NCBI GenBank assembly: GCA_012861695.1
Contig: JAAOOA010000518.1
Span: forward strand, 62,001-126,000
Length of the DNA stretch: 64,000 nucleotides
From: Trematomus loennbergii
Taxonomy: Eukaryota > Chordata > Actinopteri > Perciformes > Nototheniidae
Reading direction: 5' to 3'
Shown: positions 33,632 through 47,906 of the stretch, one piece after another
Layout: each line of letters opens with the position of its first letter
Numbering within the stretch: the first letter of the stretch is position 1
Made by a program: the position numbers and the translations under genes
Notes under the pieces: generated by a model
The model's input: the letters and a program-made list of their open reading frames with translations, nothing else
What the model was told of the DNA's origin: nothing
The model's database searches: none

Positions 33632-34513
33632 AGATATCAGCTTATTTTAGATAAAATATCAATTTGTGCCATGTTTTTAGGTATAAAATGTCATATAATT
33701 CAGGCTATGAATGATATATGAACAAACCCTTCTGTAAGAACCTTCAAAATATTGATAGGAATATAACTGGAAGGTTTGGTGTATGAAAGTGCTACTGAAG
33801 TGGAAATTTCTCACTCAGAATATGAGAAAAAAACTCATTTTGAGAAAACGACCTTTAAAGATGGCTGTGTGGCGTTACCTAAACCCTCCTCTGGATAACA
33901 GCTTGCGCCTCGACACACTCCGTGAAGGTATTTCGTGTTCGGGGTCATTTAGTTTTTTGTCTAACCTTGCTTCGTGGAAGTGAAAATTGTTGTCGCCCTC
34001 TGTGAACGATTTTTTTCGCTGTTCTTTTGCCATTTTGAGATAAAAATTTCCAGCGAAAGCTAAACCAGGAAGTATTTTAGCACACCACGTGACGCATCTG
34101 AACGAATCACGTTGCCAGAAATTGACACCAGTCAATGAGATTTCGTTTTTTGGTTTAAGACCCCTTTGTACACGATTGGTTGCTGATACAAAGAAATGAC
34201 CATATTTGGATCTGATGAGATTGTGCAGGAGAGACAGAGCTTTCCAACGATACCTCTGATTACATGGTTCAAACAGCAGTCGCGCTACTTTATGTTACGT
34301 TAGAATGCTAACTTGGTGAATTTAGGATAAATCTACAGACGCAGACTGCTGCATTTAAGTGATTCTTCAACCGTTATTTAACAACATTTGTTGAGAACAA
34401 TTAGTTGAAAATGATAGCTCAATTACTTTTGTTTTTGTTCAAGAAGGCATGTTGCAAAAGACTGTCAAAAATGTACTTAATGAATGTCTCTCTCTGTATG
34501 TCTGTTGCTTTAG
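33632..34513 (+). other. Intron 3' part before Z3
   Basis: Homologous to 3856-4733. The acceptor ends at 34513. No gene is seen. Confidence 0.65.
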
Positions 34514-35835
<1,322 letters not shown>

Positions 35836-36244
35836 TCCTTTTCGGAGTCAAGCTAGCATTCCCCCTGTTTTCTCCAAATGTAAGTGACTTTACGTTCTAA
35901 TAAACATGTTATTTTATGGACTACATTCAGACCACCCCAAATCCTGCCCTCCTCACACACTTAGCTATAGATGTGAATGCTCTGGTTAATAAAAATGTTC
36001 TTTTGATTTAGATAAATCAGCCTTTTCACATGTTTCTGTCTGTAACGTTGTGACGGCTGCACATTGATTTAAGGTTTTTCTTCTAAACTGTAGTGGCAGG
36101 AGAAAAGGATTAAGGCATGTTGTTTATCATGAAATGAACTATGATACATGTACTGTATATTATCCTCGCAACTGCATTAGTTAATGTCCACTTTTATGTA
36201 CAGTTTGAGGGTGTGGGTCATTAAGCCTCATCTGCATATTCACC
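35836..36244 (+). other. 3'UTR and flank of Z3
   Basis: AATAAA occurs in ttctaataaacatg near 35899 and again near 35988. Nothing else is seen. Confidence 0.6.
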
Positions 36245-36500
36245 TGTCGCGGCGCGCCCAGAGGCTTTTTAGTGGGCGCGTCACCGGAGGCCAGGGGTTG
36301 GTTCTCACGGGAGGAGGAAGTGTGTGTGTGGCGAAAGCGGGTATTCAGCGGGATATTTAAGTTTCCTCAGCATGTATATGTTAAAATGCAACGGGGGTTT
36401 AACTGAAAAATAACTGAATGTGGATATTGCATCGACCGACCTGGAAGCACGTTTCCGTGGAGAGGACGCGCACAGATAAAGAGATTCTCTCCAATACAGG
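36245..36500 (+). promoter_or_regulatory. CpG-rich block with candidate 5' exon, copy 3
   Basis: gtcgcggcgcgcccag near 36246, TATA-like gatatttaag near 36352, and donor acagg|gtgaga with the GT at 36501. Confidence 0.35.
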
Positions 36501-37077
36501 GTGAGATCGCTCCTTTGTGCCATGCCGATCATCGTGTTTTCTTTTTTTGTGGATTATAGCCTAAATAGGCCTACAAACTTTTCAGTTTTTTGCTGCTGAA
36601 GTGCGCAGGAGCAAAATGATCAAAACACTAAGACACGTTAGGTATGAGAAGTGATAAAGTACATTTGTAACGTTCTTGTTTCTTTTTAACAAACATTGTT
36701 CTAGTGAAACTCTGATATAATATTATTTTATGTTCATTATTTGACTTCATTGTGACGGCCGTTAGTTTTCTGTGTTCTCAGTAAATGTGATTCTTGCTGC
36801 TGTAATAATCTGAGCTGTGAACTTAAAACTTGTTTTCTATTTTCTCACTAAAGTTGTCGATACAAAGAGACTCTTTGACTCATCATTAGAAACTGTTTAA
36901 TGTTTTATAATGACTTACAATCACTCTGCATTAGGGTTTTAATTAATGGTCTTTATTTGAACTGCAGCTATATTGAAAAGGAATAATTTGTTTGTTTAGT
37001 AAATTAGTATTTTCTTCCCAGAATTCATCATTTATTTTTTGCAAAGTGATTTTTGTTCCTCTCTTAAATAAAAATGT
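36501..37077. other. AT-rich spacer before P2 copy 3
   Basis: Homologous to 8814-9384. Nothing further is recognised. Confidence 0.45.
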
Positions 37078-37081
37078 TTAA

Positions 37082-38238
37082 CCTGTTACGCACCATCCCC
37101 CCGGTACCGGGCGGATAAACGTGTCATTTGCAGGAAACAACGTCTAAGGAATCTTAATATTGAATAAAACTATGAATGTGTTATATCCATGTAACGGGAA
37201 GAAACTCAGCTAACTGATCTTTTTTATTTATTTTTTCAAAAAAAAAACAATGCTAGCACTCAGCCTCTGAATTAGCCACGGGCGAAAACATGGAACGTAA
37301 TGCGGTACTTAAACTCACTCAGAACTCCCTTATTACTTATCCAAGATGCACAACCAACCACTCTTTTTTGGTGTCCTGGAACACTGAATCTAACGGTGCC
37401 CTCCTCAACACTCAGTGATCAACATTCGCGACGCTATAAGCGAAAGCATACATCAGAACATGTGGAGCTAAGTAGCTAAAAACGTAAACATGGCTTACCT
37501 TGGTCAAAAGTGGTCTTCAATGGCATTAAAACGATAAAAAAACGATGCTGCAGTTAATCCATAGGTTCATCCTATGTGTCTGTGCCTTCTTTGAAATTAT
37601 TTCTGATAATCCATAAGCAATAAAACGGCTTTATAATTTCCAAACTCCAGAAGGACAAAATCTGCTAAACTAGTTTCATTTCTAGACGCGTAGCCCCCAC
37701 TTTTTCTCTTGACAACGTGTGTGTGCCTCCCCCTTCGATTCTATTGGCTCTAACGGTCACAAGGGTGTGTCAACCAACCAAATCGACCAAGGGGGCCAGA
37801 GATATGGAAAAAAAAAACATTTTCACCCAAATCACCTCAGAGGTGGGGTGTTTTGGCTAAACCTCTCTAAAAAGGTCAAATGTCACTTGTTTTGCATCAA
37901 TCTTGATACAGGGTACTAATTATATGTTGTACTTTGGATTCCTAAAGCTTTTAGTCTACTAACCCATCATCCAAGGGTAGTTTTCACTATCTGTAAAAAA
38001 TTATTTTTGGACGGACACTATAATTTACAGTTTTTTACTATGTAAAATCTGAATTTTCTTTAAAATAAAAAACATCTATATTGATTCTGACACTTCTACA
38101 TCCAACTAACAGGTTTATCATTACTTTGAGAACAAAGATTATTAATTTAACCCTTTTAGAAGGGAAGATATGGTCATTTGTTCTGGGAATGTCATTTTCG
38201 AGCCTGAGACCTGAAAAACAGGCTCAGAGTGGAACAGG
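37082..38238 (+). mobile_element. P2 element, copy 3
   Basis: Bounded by TTAA at 37078-37081 and 38239-38242. Both ends are intact. Confidence 0.8.
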
Positions 38239-38242
38239 TTAA

Positions 38243-38870
<628 letters not shown>

Positions 38871-39422
38871 TTTTGAGACACTGTGATGGATCGTTGGAGC
38901 TATGTGCAGCTCAAGGCATATATGCTCGAACGGGAGCTGCCTGGACGCTGCAATCATGTTGCGCGCACTATCCGTGCTGAGTGTGCTGACTTTTCATACA
39001 ATGTCCCACTGTCTGGCTACCTGCATAAAGTCAAGTGCTCGGCGCAGTTGTCGGCGAAATGTCGCTCCTCTGTTTTAATTGAAACACCTCCTTATATCTG
39101 TTAGCGTAACTAGCTAGCACCAGATGCTAACAACAACAAGAACATGTAAGGTGTGCCTCGCTCGCGCCACACATACACACACCCTCCCGGTCCTCCCGAT
39201 GGCCAGTCCGGGCCTGCCAGTGAGCATGGAAGTGTGGTCTGCCACAAGCGGGCGGCAGGAGCGGGGCTGTCAGCATCAGCTTGGAGATGGTATTTTAAAC
39301 TTGATGCGCTCTGAAACTACGGGGCGGCCGAGGACGAAAAATACACATGCGTTAATCGCGTTAAATAATTAGTAGCGTTAAAAAAAAATTGCGTTATTAA
39401 CGCGTTAACTTGACAGCCCTAG
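38871..39422. mobile_element. hAT-Ac-like relic, unit 3
   Basis: Nearly identical to unit 2, including the segment missing from unit 1. Confidence 0.55.
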
Positions 39423-40035
39423 CTTAGACACATGCATCCAATCGGCTCTATACGCAGATGATGGGGCTATTTGGATGAGGGGAAGAAATGCCCCATACGT
39501 AAGGGAGAATATAGGTAGAGCGACTAAAAAAGCGTAGAGGTGGTCATATAACTGGGGATTCAAATGTCAGAAAGGTAGCAAGTCACGCTACATGGTATTT
39601 ACAAACAAACGCAAGATTGATGGCCAACAGCTAACACTATATGATCGTCCAATGACAAAGGTGAATGAGTTCAAATACCTAGGACTGTGGTTTGAGGACA
39701 GAGGGTGTAGTTTTTTCTCATACTGATATTCTGAACAAACTGTGCTGTTGTATTTGCTGTAAAGTGTCTTTACTGTAGGGTATTTTATTATATGTACAGC
39801 ACTTTGGCTCGACCACAAATCGTTTAAAAATGTGCTATATAAATAAAACTTGATTTGATTTGATTTGATAGCAAATATAAATGGAAAATGCATATTAATC
39901 AAGTGGAAACAAAATGCAAAAAACTATTACATTTATTGCGAGGTGTAGCTGGATGCAACTGGGGCGCAGGCAAACAAGCATTAATAGACATTTACAGATC
40001 AATTATGAGGTCCACAATAGACTATGGTTGTATAG

Positions 40036-40568
40036 CAGGGCTTCTCAAACTCCGGACCAAGTCCGAATCCGGACCGAACTGCAAATCAATCCGGACCGAA
40101 CCCTGTGTCCCATTATAAAAAAAAAAAAATTAAAAAAATTCTGATTCTGATCAATTAATGTACATCATCATGTACGCGCGTCTTGTGTCTGACGCGTTGT
40201 GAGAATGAACGTGCATATAGATTTACTTGTGTGCGCGAGCGTGACACGCATAGCAGACCGCAAGTTAACCGCAAGTTTACCTTGACATACTGTATGTATG
40301 TATTGAATGTGTGTGTGTATACAGGGGCGCCGTTTACCCACAGGCAAGGCAGGCAAGAGCTTGGACCAGAAGGGGGCCCCCAAAGAAGGTAGATTAAGAA
40401 GGTCCACAGCAACGACAACATAAAACACCCTTTAATTTACTGCAACGACATGTCGGGCCCCATGCATAGAGCGCCAAGAAACTGCTTCTTAATTTCAGTT
40501 TCGTTTCTCCGCTCGGGAGGGGGGGCATTGATCCGGACCAGTGACCTTGTATAAAGTTCACAACTGGA
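40036..40568. mobile_element. hAT-like insert in I3
   Basis: Same insert and breakpoints as in I2 (28914), so it predates the I2/I3 split. Confidence 0.5.
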
Positions 40569-41334
40569 CATCGCTTTTAGGTTAGGGTTAGGGGTTATGT
40601 AGCGGCTGTGTATTGGAGCGATAAAGTCATCCCCTATCAATGCAGTTCTGATAGAAGCAGGAGAGACACCTCTGGAGATCAGAAGAGAGAAACTTGCTAT
40701 GTCATACTGGGTCAGGCTACAAGGAAGTGGAGAAGAAAATATTACAAACAGAATATTACAGGATTGCTGGGAATATGCAAAATTCCAGGGGCGTGGGTTT
40801 GGCTGGACGAGTAAGGAGAGAACGAGGGCATATGGAGTGGAGACCATCACGTTTGCCAAAGCAACCCCATTTAGTAGTGTTCCTCCATGGCTTTTCCCAG
40901 AAGCTAAAATAGATATGAGTATCATAGAAAGGAAAAAAGAGTGGCAAATAAATGAAGTGGGAATTAAAACAAGTATGTATCTGAACGAAAAGTACTACAA
41001 TTACCTAAAAATGTACACAGAGGGTTCTAAGAACAAGGAAGAGTGTGTTGGAGTTGGTATATACATCCCAGACTTTAAAATATCGATTTCAAAAAGAGCG
41101 TCAGATCAACTATCAGTGTACACAGCAGAAATGCTGGCAGTAATAATAGGATTACAGTGGGTTGAAGAGGTCAGACCAGATAGGGTGGTGATGTGCACAG
41201 ATTCATTGTTCCTTTTAAAAAGCATACAGTCAACAACAACTGCCAGAGAAGACATTCTCATAGAACTGAACCACAACCTGTTAAGACTTCACAGAGGCGG
41301 CATAGATCTGCAGTTCTGCTGGGTGCCTGCTCAT

Positions 41335-41394
41335 GAGGGGGTGAAAGGGAACGAGTGTGCTCATGAGGGGGTGAAAGGGAACGAGTGTGCTGAT
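41335..41394 (+). repeat. 30-bp RNase H unit, 2 copies
   Basis: Two copies of the unit that is expanded to eleven in I1 and I4: the first step of the expansion. Confidence 0.93.
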
Positions 41395-41962
41395 AAATGA
41401 GCAAAAAGTGCACTACAAAAGGAAATCACATTACCAGTTCAACTTGGAGAAGGAGAAGGAAAAGCAGTCATTAAGAAGAAAGGGATGGAGATCTGGCAGA
41501 AAAGGTGGGAGAAAGACCAGAGAGGCAAAGAGTATCATAAAGTTCAAAAGACAATTACAATTAATATTTATAAAGAAAGAAACAGAAGGGAGGAAATCAT
41601 GATAGCTAGACTCAGAATAAATCACACAGCATTGAATGGTACGCTGTATGTCATGGGGAAAAGTGACAGAGATAAGTGTGGGAACTGTGGAGTAAAAGAA
41701 GATGTAGAACATATCTTGTTACATTGTGACATCTATAAAGCTGAAAGAGGAAATTTGACAATGGGTCAGGAAAGATCATAGATTTTTATTTTTGTTTTAT
41801 TTGTTCATGTTTTTTGTTGATTAATTAATTAATTTTTATTTTTGATTAGATCATAGGTTGAGAGATGGAATGATTATGATGATTCATACTCTTGTACAGT
41901 AGGTGGCGGTATGCACCTTTTAAGTTGTTTAGAATCCGCCAAAAATCAAAAGAAGAAGAAGA

Positions 41963-42310
41963 CTGACTGAGAGCGGGAGATGGGAGGCGGGGCTTATGGG
42001 AACACTCTACTGCGCATGCTCTGTGGGCCCACATCCCGGTACTTCTGCTCTCGACCATGCTCTCAGGCAGGATCCAGTTGTTGTAAAGCTTCCATCAGTC
42101 GGAGTCTCTATCAGCTCTCATTCATATTAATCTGTGATATATTAGAATATAACCCGTTCCTCTCAGGAGAAGAAGAGACGAGAGGAGCTTTAGAACAATT
42201 CCACCTCTTCATCCGGGTCCTTATCTGCTGCTAGCTGCTTCATGCTAGGTGGCTAATGCTAGTCGGTGAACATCAACAAACTGAAGAACAAAGAGGAGCA
42301 GGAACACCGG
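41963..42310 (+). promoter_or_regulatory. GC-box/NRF1-like promoter and candidate 5' exon, copy 3
   Basis: GC box at 41982-41993, NRF1-like ctgcgcatgctc near 42009-42020, leader ending gaacaccgg|gtaata with the GT at 42311. It would be the start for the transcript that reaches Z4. Confidence 0.45.
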
Positions 42311-42463
42311 GTAATACTGTGTACTTTTACTATAATACTGTGTACTTTTACTATAGCACTGAGTTGTTTTACTACTGATAATACTGAGTACTTTAAAACT
42401 GATAATACTTGGTACTTTTTTAATTTGGAGCTGTTAATCGATCATTCCTCACAGCAGGCTAAC

Positions 42464-43022
42464 CAAGATGGCAGCGCAGACAGCAGCAGCTAGCTCTCCC
42501 GAGTCTTCAGTGTGTTTAACGTGTGTTCGTCTAGTTCACTTCTAACATCCCGAACCGATAGTACCGTCAGGAGTATACAGTACAGTCGTGAGTTCTTGCT
42601 GGACAAGGAAATAACAACAAAACAAACAATAGACGCCACGCTGGCAGAGGTACTCAGCGGCTTTGGAATACGTTCAACCTCGTGCTGAATAGCCCGCTAT
42701 TCCGAGCATCATGGCTAATGTTCGCTCACTGGACAATAACATGGACATCATAAGACTACTCCGGTCGACCCAGAGTGGGATGAGAGAGGGCTGTGTGTAC
42801 GTTTGACGGAATCATGGCTAAATGACAACATCCCAGACTCTGCCATTCAGCTCGACCGGCTAACATGCTATCGCTCAGACAGAGCTACGATTAGCGGGGG
42901 GGAGAGCCGCGGTGTGATTGTTTACATCAGTGATGCTTGGTGTAGGGACGCTGTGGTTTTCTACAAACACTGTTCGCCGCTGGCGGAGTTTATGTTCGTG
43001 AAGTGCAGGCCTTTCCATCTTA
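42464..43022 (+). mobile_element. L2-type LINE endonuclease fragment, copy 3
   Basis: A frame at 42803-43036 reads E-S-W-L-N-D-N-I-P-D-S-A and Y-I-S-D-A-W-C-R-D. One T is missing near 42802 (gtacgtttgacgg against gtacgttttgacgg in copy 4). Confidence 0.75.
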
Positions 43023-43164
43023 CCCTAACCTGCTAGCAGGATGGAGTTCATTTCTTCCCACCTCTGCTGTTAAGCTACTTCTTAGCTGTAGATTGGTTTT
43101 GTGTTGACTGTAGTGTTAATACTTATTTCAGAGACCCAGAAGGAGAAGGAGCACTGAGAGCAGC

Positions 43165-43197
43165 ATGGAGGAGAACAAAGAGACTCCCAGAACTCAG
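43165..43197 (+). CDS. Short ZNF 5' coding exon (upstream copy), unit 3
   Basis: Same frame and donor as elsewhere (GT at 43198), with a silent-looking agactcccag change. It precedes M5 and block R2. In phase it could join either Z4 at 50000 or the minisatellite-side acceptor at 43335. Confidence 0.6.
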
Positions 43198-43353
43198 GTC
43201 AGTGTTCACTTCGTCACAATTATTCCTAACACTGTTATCCCTTACACTGGGGACATTTGTGTTATTTAAGGACTTTAAACCTGTACTTTTGTTTAAGGAT
43301 AAACAACCTTGAACATTGTGGGTTTTATTTTACAGCCTCTTATATTTAGATAT

Positions 43354-44043
43354 GGGTTCAGGTGTATATCAGTGTGTAGTGTCTCTACTTTAAAGAGTCC
43401 TCTCCTGCTGATGTTCAGGTGTATATCCGTATGTAGTGTCTCTACTTTAAAGAGTCCTCTCCTGCTGATGTTCAGGTGTATATCAGTATGTAGTGTCTCT
43501 ACTTTAAAGAGTCCTCTCCTGCTGATGTTCAGGTGTATATCAGTATGTAGTGTCTCTACTTTAAAGAGTCCTCTCCTGCTGATGTTCAGGTGTATATCCG
43601 TATGTAGTGTCTCTACTTTAAAGAGTCCTCTCCTGCTGATGTTCAGGTGTATATCAGTGTGTAGTGTCTCTACTTTAAAGAGTCCTCTCCTGCTGATGTT
43701 CAGGTGTATATCCGTGTGTAGTGTCTCTACTTTAAAGAGTCCTCTCCTGCTGATGTTCAGGTGTATATCAGTATGTAGTGTCTCTACTTTAAAGAGTCCT
43801 CTCCTGCTGATGTTCAGGTGTATATCAGTATGTAGTGTCTCTACTTTAAAGAGTCCTCTCCTGCTGATGTTCAGGTGTATATCAGTATGTAGTGTCTCTA
43901 CTTTAAAGAGTCCTCTCCTGCTGATGTTCAGGTGTATATCAGTATGTAGTGTCTCTACTTTAAAGAGTCCTCTCCTGCTGATGTTCAGGTGTATATCAGT
44001 ATGTAGTGTCTCTACTTTAAAGAGTCCTCTCCAGCTGATGCCG
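43354..44043. repeat. 57-bp minisatellite array M5 (12 monomers, all 57 bp)
   Basis: This is the most regular array: twelve monomers without length variants, so the plus frame is open to 44049. The acceptor ttttattttacag at 43323-43335 would join it in phase 0 to the exon at 43165 and give a product of about 248 residues. Whether this is ever spliced is unknown. Confidence 0.95.
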
Positions 44044-44499
44044 GTTTGAATCCAGAATTTTTTTTGGGGGGGGGGTCTGGGACCCGGAGTAATCTGCGTC
44101 CGGGAGCTGTTATGTGCCATCACGAAGCGCATGGTGTTATTTTTTTATATATTATAATGAAGCGCGAGCTGTGTGCTCGAGTCTTCCTGTCTGTCGGCTG
44201 AACTCTGCTGCTCTGCGATGAGGGTCTAGCTTCAGCAGCTACATTACCTACGGGTGTGTTTGTTAATAGTAACTGTGCGGTCCCGAGTCACTGTGGCACA
44301 GACTGGACCGCTGTTAGAACGAGCCGTTCAGGGGTTCAGTGCAGAGCTCGCTGTCGGAGCGGCAGAGTGTGATGTGAACTGAAACGTTTTTCTGTCGCAA
44401 TATTATTTAAGGAATCGTTGAGCTAGCAAACTATTATACATTGTCACATCTGCTAACGTTAGCCTTCGTTTTCTAATAGTTTTTTTCATAGCCTATAAA
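44044..44499. other. Block R2, left part
   Basis: Homologous to 17582-18075, but the segment between gaatcca and the T/G run (about 50 bp) is missing. No gene is seen. Confidence 0.5.
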
Positions 44500-44821
44500 C
44501 AGTGGTCGTACAAGTATAGATATTATACTTGAGTAAAAGTAGAAGTACTCAGATCTTGTACTAGAATAAAAGTAGAAGTACCAGAGTGTAGGAACAATCC
44601 TGCAATCAAAATGTTCCTCAAGTAAAAGTAGAAAAGTATTATCATCAAAATATAGTTAAAATAGCGACAGTAAAAGTAGTCATTGTGCAGATTGGTCTAT
44701 TTCAGAATAATATATGATGTGTTTTATAATGATTGATCATTCAAGCTTTATCAAAGCTGGTAAAGGTGCAGCTAGTTTGAACGACTTTGTATACTGCAGG
44801 GTAGCTTGTGAATTTACTCCA
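44500..44821. mobile_element. hAT-like repeat fragment, R2
   Basis: Homologous to 18076-18397. Confidence 0.45.
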
Positions 44822-44904
44822 GAGGCCTGTACTACGAAGCCGGATTTTCGCTTGGCGAGCTAACTTCAGGGAAAACTCTGGGTTTCCGGTCCTACGACGT
44901 TGGT

Positions 44905-44938
44905 TATTTTCTTAACAGGCTAGCCTGTTAAGAAAATA
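44905..44938. repeat. Perfect 34-bp palindrome unique to R2
   Basis: The left arm is tattttcttaacaggct and the right arm its exact reverse complement. In R1 and R3 the right side reads instead agcctgctccggagcagg. The change replaced the local sequence by a copy of the left arm from the other strand. Confidence 0.95.
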
Positions 44939-45381
44939 GCAGGTTAGGTCCCAGGCTAAGAGGTCAACTCAGTGAAAGCACCGCCTGCTGACCAATCAGA
45001 GCTCAGTGTGCAGAGTTTAAAGCGATCAAGTCATATTACAGGAGAAAGGAAATACAGTTTAGACTGCCGTTGCAGGAAAGACGGCCGGCAAAAATCCCAG
45101 ACTGTGTGAACATGAAAATGAATAGAATATCACCTCCCATCTTCAGAGCAATCTGACTATTATAACATAAGCGTTAAGAAAACGTACTTACATATCTGCC
45201 ACGACATAAGTAACCGGATCAGAGTAACATTAAGCACTGTGAGTGCAGACGTTGATGTGTTCCATTATCATTCATATCACATCATAATGTATCATATATG
45301 TCCTTATCTGAGTCAGCTTCTTGAGCCGTATCTGGCCGTGCAACACTCACAGTGTCACATACTGTATGCAGAAGTATTATT
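44939..45381. other. Interspersed-repeat-like segment in R2
   Basis: Homologous to the right part of 18398-18943. No gene is recognised. Confidence 0.4.
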
Positions 45382-45385
45382 TTAA

Positions 45386-46218
45386 AGGAGACATGTCATG
45401 CTTTTCCGGTTATTACCCGTCCCCTTGTGTGTTATGAAGGTTTTTATGCATTTAAACGGTGTGCAGAGTCAAAACCCTCAAAGTACACCCTGTAGTGAGT
45501 AAAACTCTAACACAGAAAATACCCCCCAAAACGCCTCGTTGGAGATACTTCATTGTCCATTTGATTCTTCCGGGACGGCATGATGTCAAGCCGTACCCGG
45601 AACGAAATGGACCAATCCGTGGAGCCGTTACGTCCGCGGAGCCGTTACGTTAAGCCCCCGCTGATTGGTCCAAATTGACCAATCCACGGACTCCCTCACA
45701 CACACATCTGTGTGCAGGGAGCAGGCAGCTCTGCTGATTTCTCCTCCCTGGCTGCAGGCTAATAACAGACAGTTGGGATCGCGGCGAAATTCTCTCTGCA
45801 GACCCATTCTCTCTGCAGACCCATTCTCACAGCGTTTATCAACCTTTTTCTTACTCAATATCAAGCCACACTTATTGTTTTTACTTCGGATGTGAGTTTG
45901 TGTGTGCTCAGGATGAGTTTGGCTGTGTTTCGCTATGTATCCTAAACAAGGAAACAACACCTCCACGGAACTCAGCGCGATTCACAACGTCCCGACCAAT
46001 CAGAGCACACTGTGCTCACAAGGAGGGTGGGGGCTGGAGCTATTGGAGCTACAACGAGCCGTTAAAGGCAGAGAGTGAAATTCAGTGAATACACGTAGTT
46101 TACAGAGATGCTGTATGAGAAACCAATGTGAGTTTGGAAAGATGCACAATATAAATCTATTTTAGTAGACCTCAACAATGGAATTATGATCAGTGGAAAT
46201 GGCCATGACACCTCTCCT
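45386..46218. mobile_element. TTAA-flanked element P3, copy 2
   Basis: TTAA at 45382-45385 and 46219-46222. The left end reads AGGAGACATGTCATG, diverged from copies 1 and 3, and the right end on the other strand reads AGGAGAGGTGTCATGG. It contains only 2 copies of the 17-bp unit (45790-45828). Confidence 0.68.
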
Positions 46219-46222
46219 TTAA

Positions 46223-46860
46223 GCAATACATTAAGTTGACGAAACACTCGAGTCAAATGTAATTGAAGTCAGATCCACTCGTGTCGTCGGGGCAGTGATT
46301 TCATAAACCTGTTAATGTACGCATTCAAACACTTTTTCTTTTACCAGCTGTATTCACCTTGCACGTGCAACTATGTGACTTTCATCCTGGATAAAGTGTT
46401 TAAGTCAGGGGTCTGCAACCTTTTGACCAGAAGAGCCATTTTGCCCCCTTTTCAAACACTTTTTTTTGTCTGGAGCCGCAAAACATATTTGTTGTATATA
46501 TTGTTATATCATAGACAAAAACTACAGTTTTTGCATTTATTATGTATATGTTAACAAGTAAACTAGCTGTTCACACTATTCCTAATATTACCCATAAATA
46601 TTAGCAGATTCTATTTTATTTTTAAAACATATTGATGTAAATACATACACATATCGGTATGTTGTATAAATATTGCAAATCAAAACCTTTATTCACTACT
46701 TATTACCAAAAATCGTAGTTCTATCGCCGGTAATCATGCATTCAAATGTCCCGCCACGAACTTCCGGGAACTATTGATTCTCCCTGAACCACGTGACGAT
46801 CAAGCATTTTGGACTTCCGTTGTCATAACTCTCTCTCTATATGGCGCTGCCTAACCCTAA
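46223..46860. other. Right part of R2 with a hAT-like end
   Basis: A CAGGGGTCTGCAACC terminus lies at 46406. The rest is AT-rich without genes and ends atatggcgctgcctaaccc. Confidence 0.45.
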
Positions 46861-46992
46861 CCTGCTAGCAGGATGCAGTTTCTTCCCACCTCTGCTGTTA
46901 AGCTACTTCTTAGCTGTAGATTGGTTTTGTGTTGACTGTAGTGTTAATACTTATTTCAGAGACCCAGACGGAGAAGGAGCACCAAGAGCAGC

Positions 46993-47025
46993 ATGGAGGA
47001 GAACAAAGAGACCCCCAGAACTCAG
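46993..47025 (+). CDS. Short ZNF 5' coding exon of Z4
   Basis: ATG at 46993 opens M-E-E-N-K-E-T-P-R-T-Q, with acceptor cttatttcag just upstream and donor CAG|GTCAGT (GT at 47026). Joined to 50000 it leaves both codons whole and gives the one uninterrupted ZNF reading frame of the window (33 + 1035 bases, 355 residues). The intron of 2974 bp carries M6 and P1 copy 4. Confidence 0.75.
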
Positions 47026-47185
47026 GTCAGTGTTCACTTCATCACAATATATTCCTAACACTGCTATCCCTTACACTGGGGTACATTTGTGTTATTTAAG
47101 GACTTTAAACCTGTACTTTTGTTTAAGGTTAAACAACCTTGAACATTGTCGGTTTTATTTTACAGACTCTTATATTTAGATATGG

Positions 47186-47902
47186 GTTCAGGTGTATATC
47201 AGTAAGTAGTGTCTCTACTTTAAAGAGTCCTCTCCTGCTGATGTTCAGGTGTATATCAGTATGTAGTGTCTCTACTTTTAGTGAGTCCTCTCCTGTTGAT
47301 GTTCAGGTGTATATCAGTATGTAGTGTCTCTACTTTAAAGAGTCCTCTCCTGCTGATGTTCAGGTGTATATCAGTATGTAGTGTCTCTACTTTAGTGAGT
47401 CCTCTCCTGTGATGTTCAGGTGTATATCAGTATGTAGTGTCTCTACTTTAAAGAGTCCTCTCCTGCTGATGTTCAGGTGTATATCAGTGTGTAGTGTCTC
47501 TACTTTAAAGAGTCCTCTCCTGCTGATGTTCAGGTGTATATCAGTATGTAGTGTCTCTACTTTAAAGAGTCCTCTCCTGCTGATGTTCAGGTGTATATCA
47601 GTATGTAGTGTCTCTACTTTCAAAGAGTCCTCTCCTGCTGATGTTCAGGTGTATATCAGTATGTAGTGTCTCTACTTTAAAGAGTCCTCTCCTGCTGATG
47701 TTCAGGTGTATATCAGTATGTAGTGTCTCTACTTTAAAGAGTCCTCTCCTGCTGATGTTCAGGTGTATATCAGTATGTAGTCTCTACTTTAAAGAGTCCT
47801 CTCCTGCTGATGTTCAGGTGTATATCAGTATGTAGTGTCTCTACTTTAAAGAGTCCTCTCCTGCTGATGTTCAGGTGTATATCAGTATGTAGTGTCTCTT
47901 CT
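47186..47902. repeat. 57-bp minisatellite array M6 (about 12.6 monomers)
   Basis: Two monomers carry a private tttagtgagtcc in place of tttaaagagtcc, and one carries tttcaaagagtcc. One-base differences break the plus frame at 47324. It ends at the TTAA of P1 copy 4. Confidence 0.95.
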
Positions 47903-47906
47903 TTAA

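Larger units (their letters stand above)
39423..41961 (+). pseudogene. I-clade LINE remnant I3 (best-preserved RNase H)
   Basis: The YADD box is at 39451-39462, the L2 tail at 39711-39869 and the hAT-like insert at 40036-40568. A 233-codon open frame at 40699-41400 holds the linker (S-Y-W-V-R-L-Q-G-S-G-E) and a whole RNase H region: Y-T-E-G-S-K, Y-T-A-E-M-L-A-V, M-C-T-D-S-L, then W-V-P-A-H-E-G-V-K-G-N-E-C-A twice and a stop (gataaatga). The CCHC segment C-G-N-C..H..C is at about 41680-41730. The 3' end keeps the full hairpin and the agaagaagaag tail. It shares the 100-bp gap after C-D-I-Y-K-A-E-R with I2. Confidence 0.86.
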
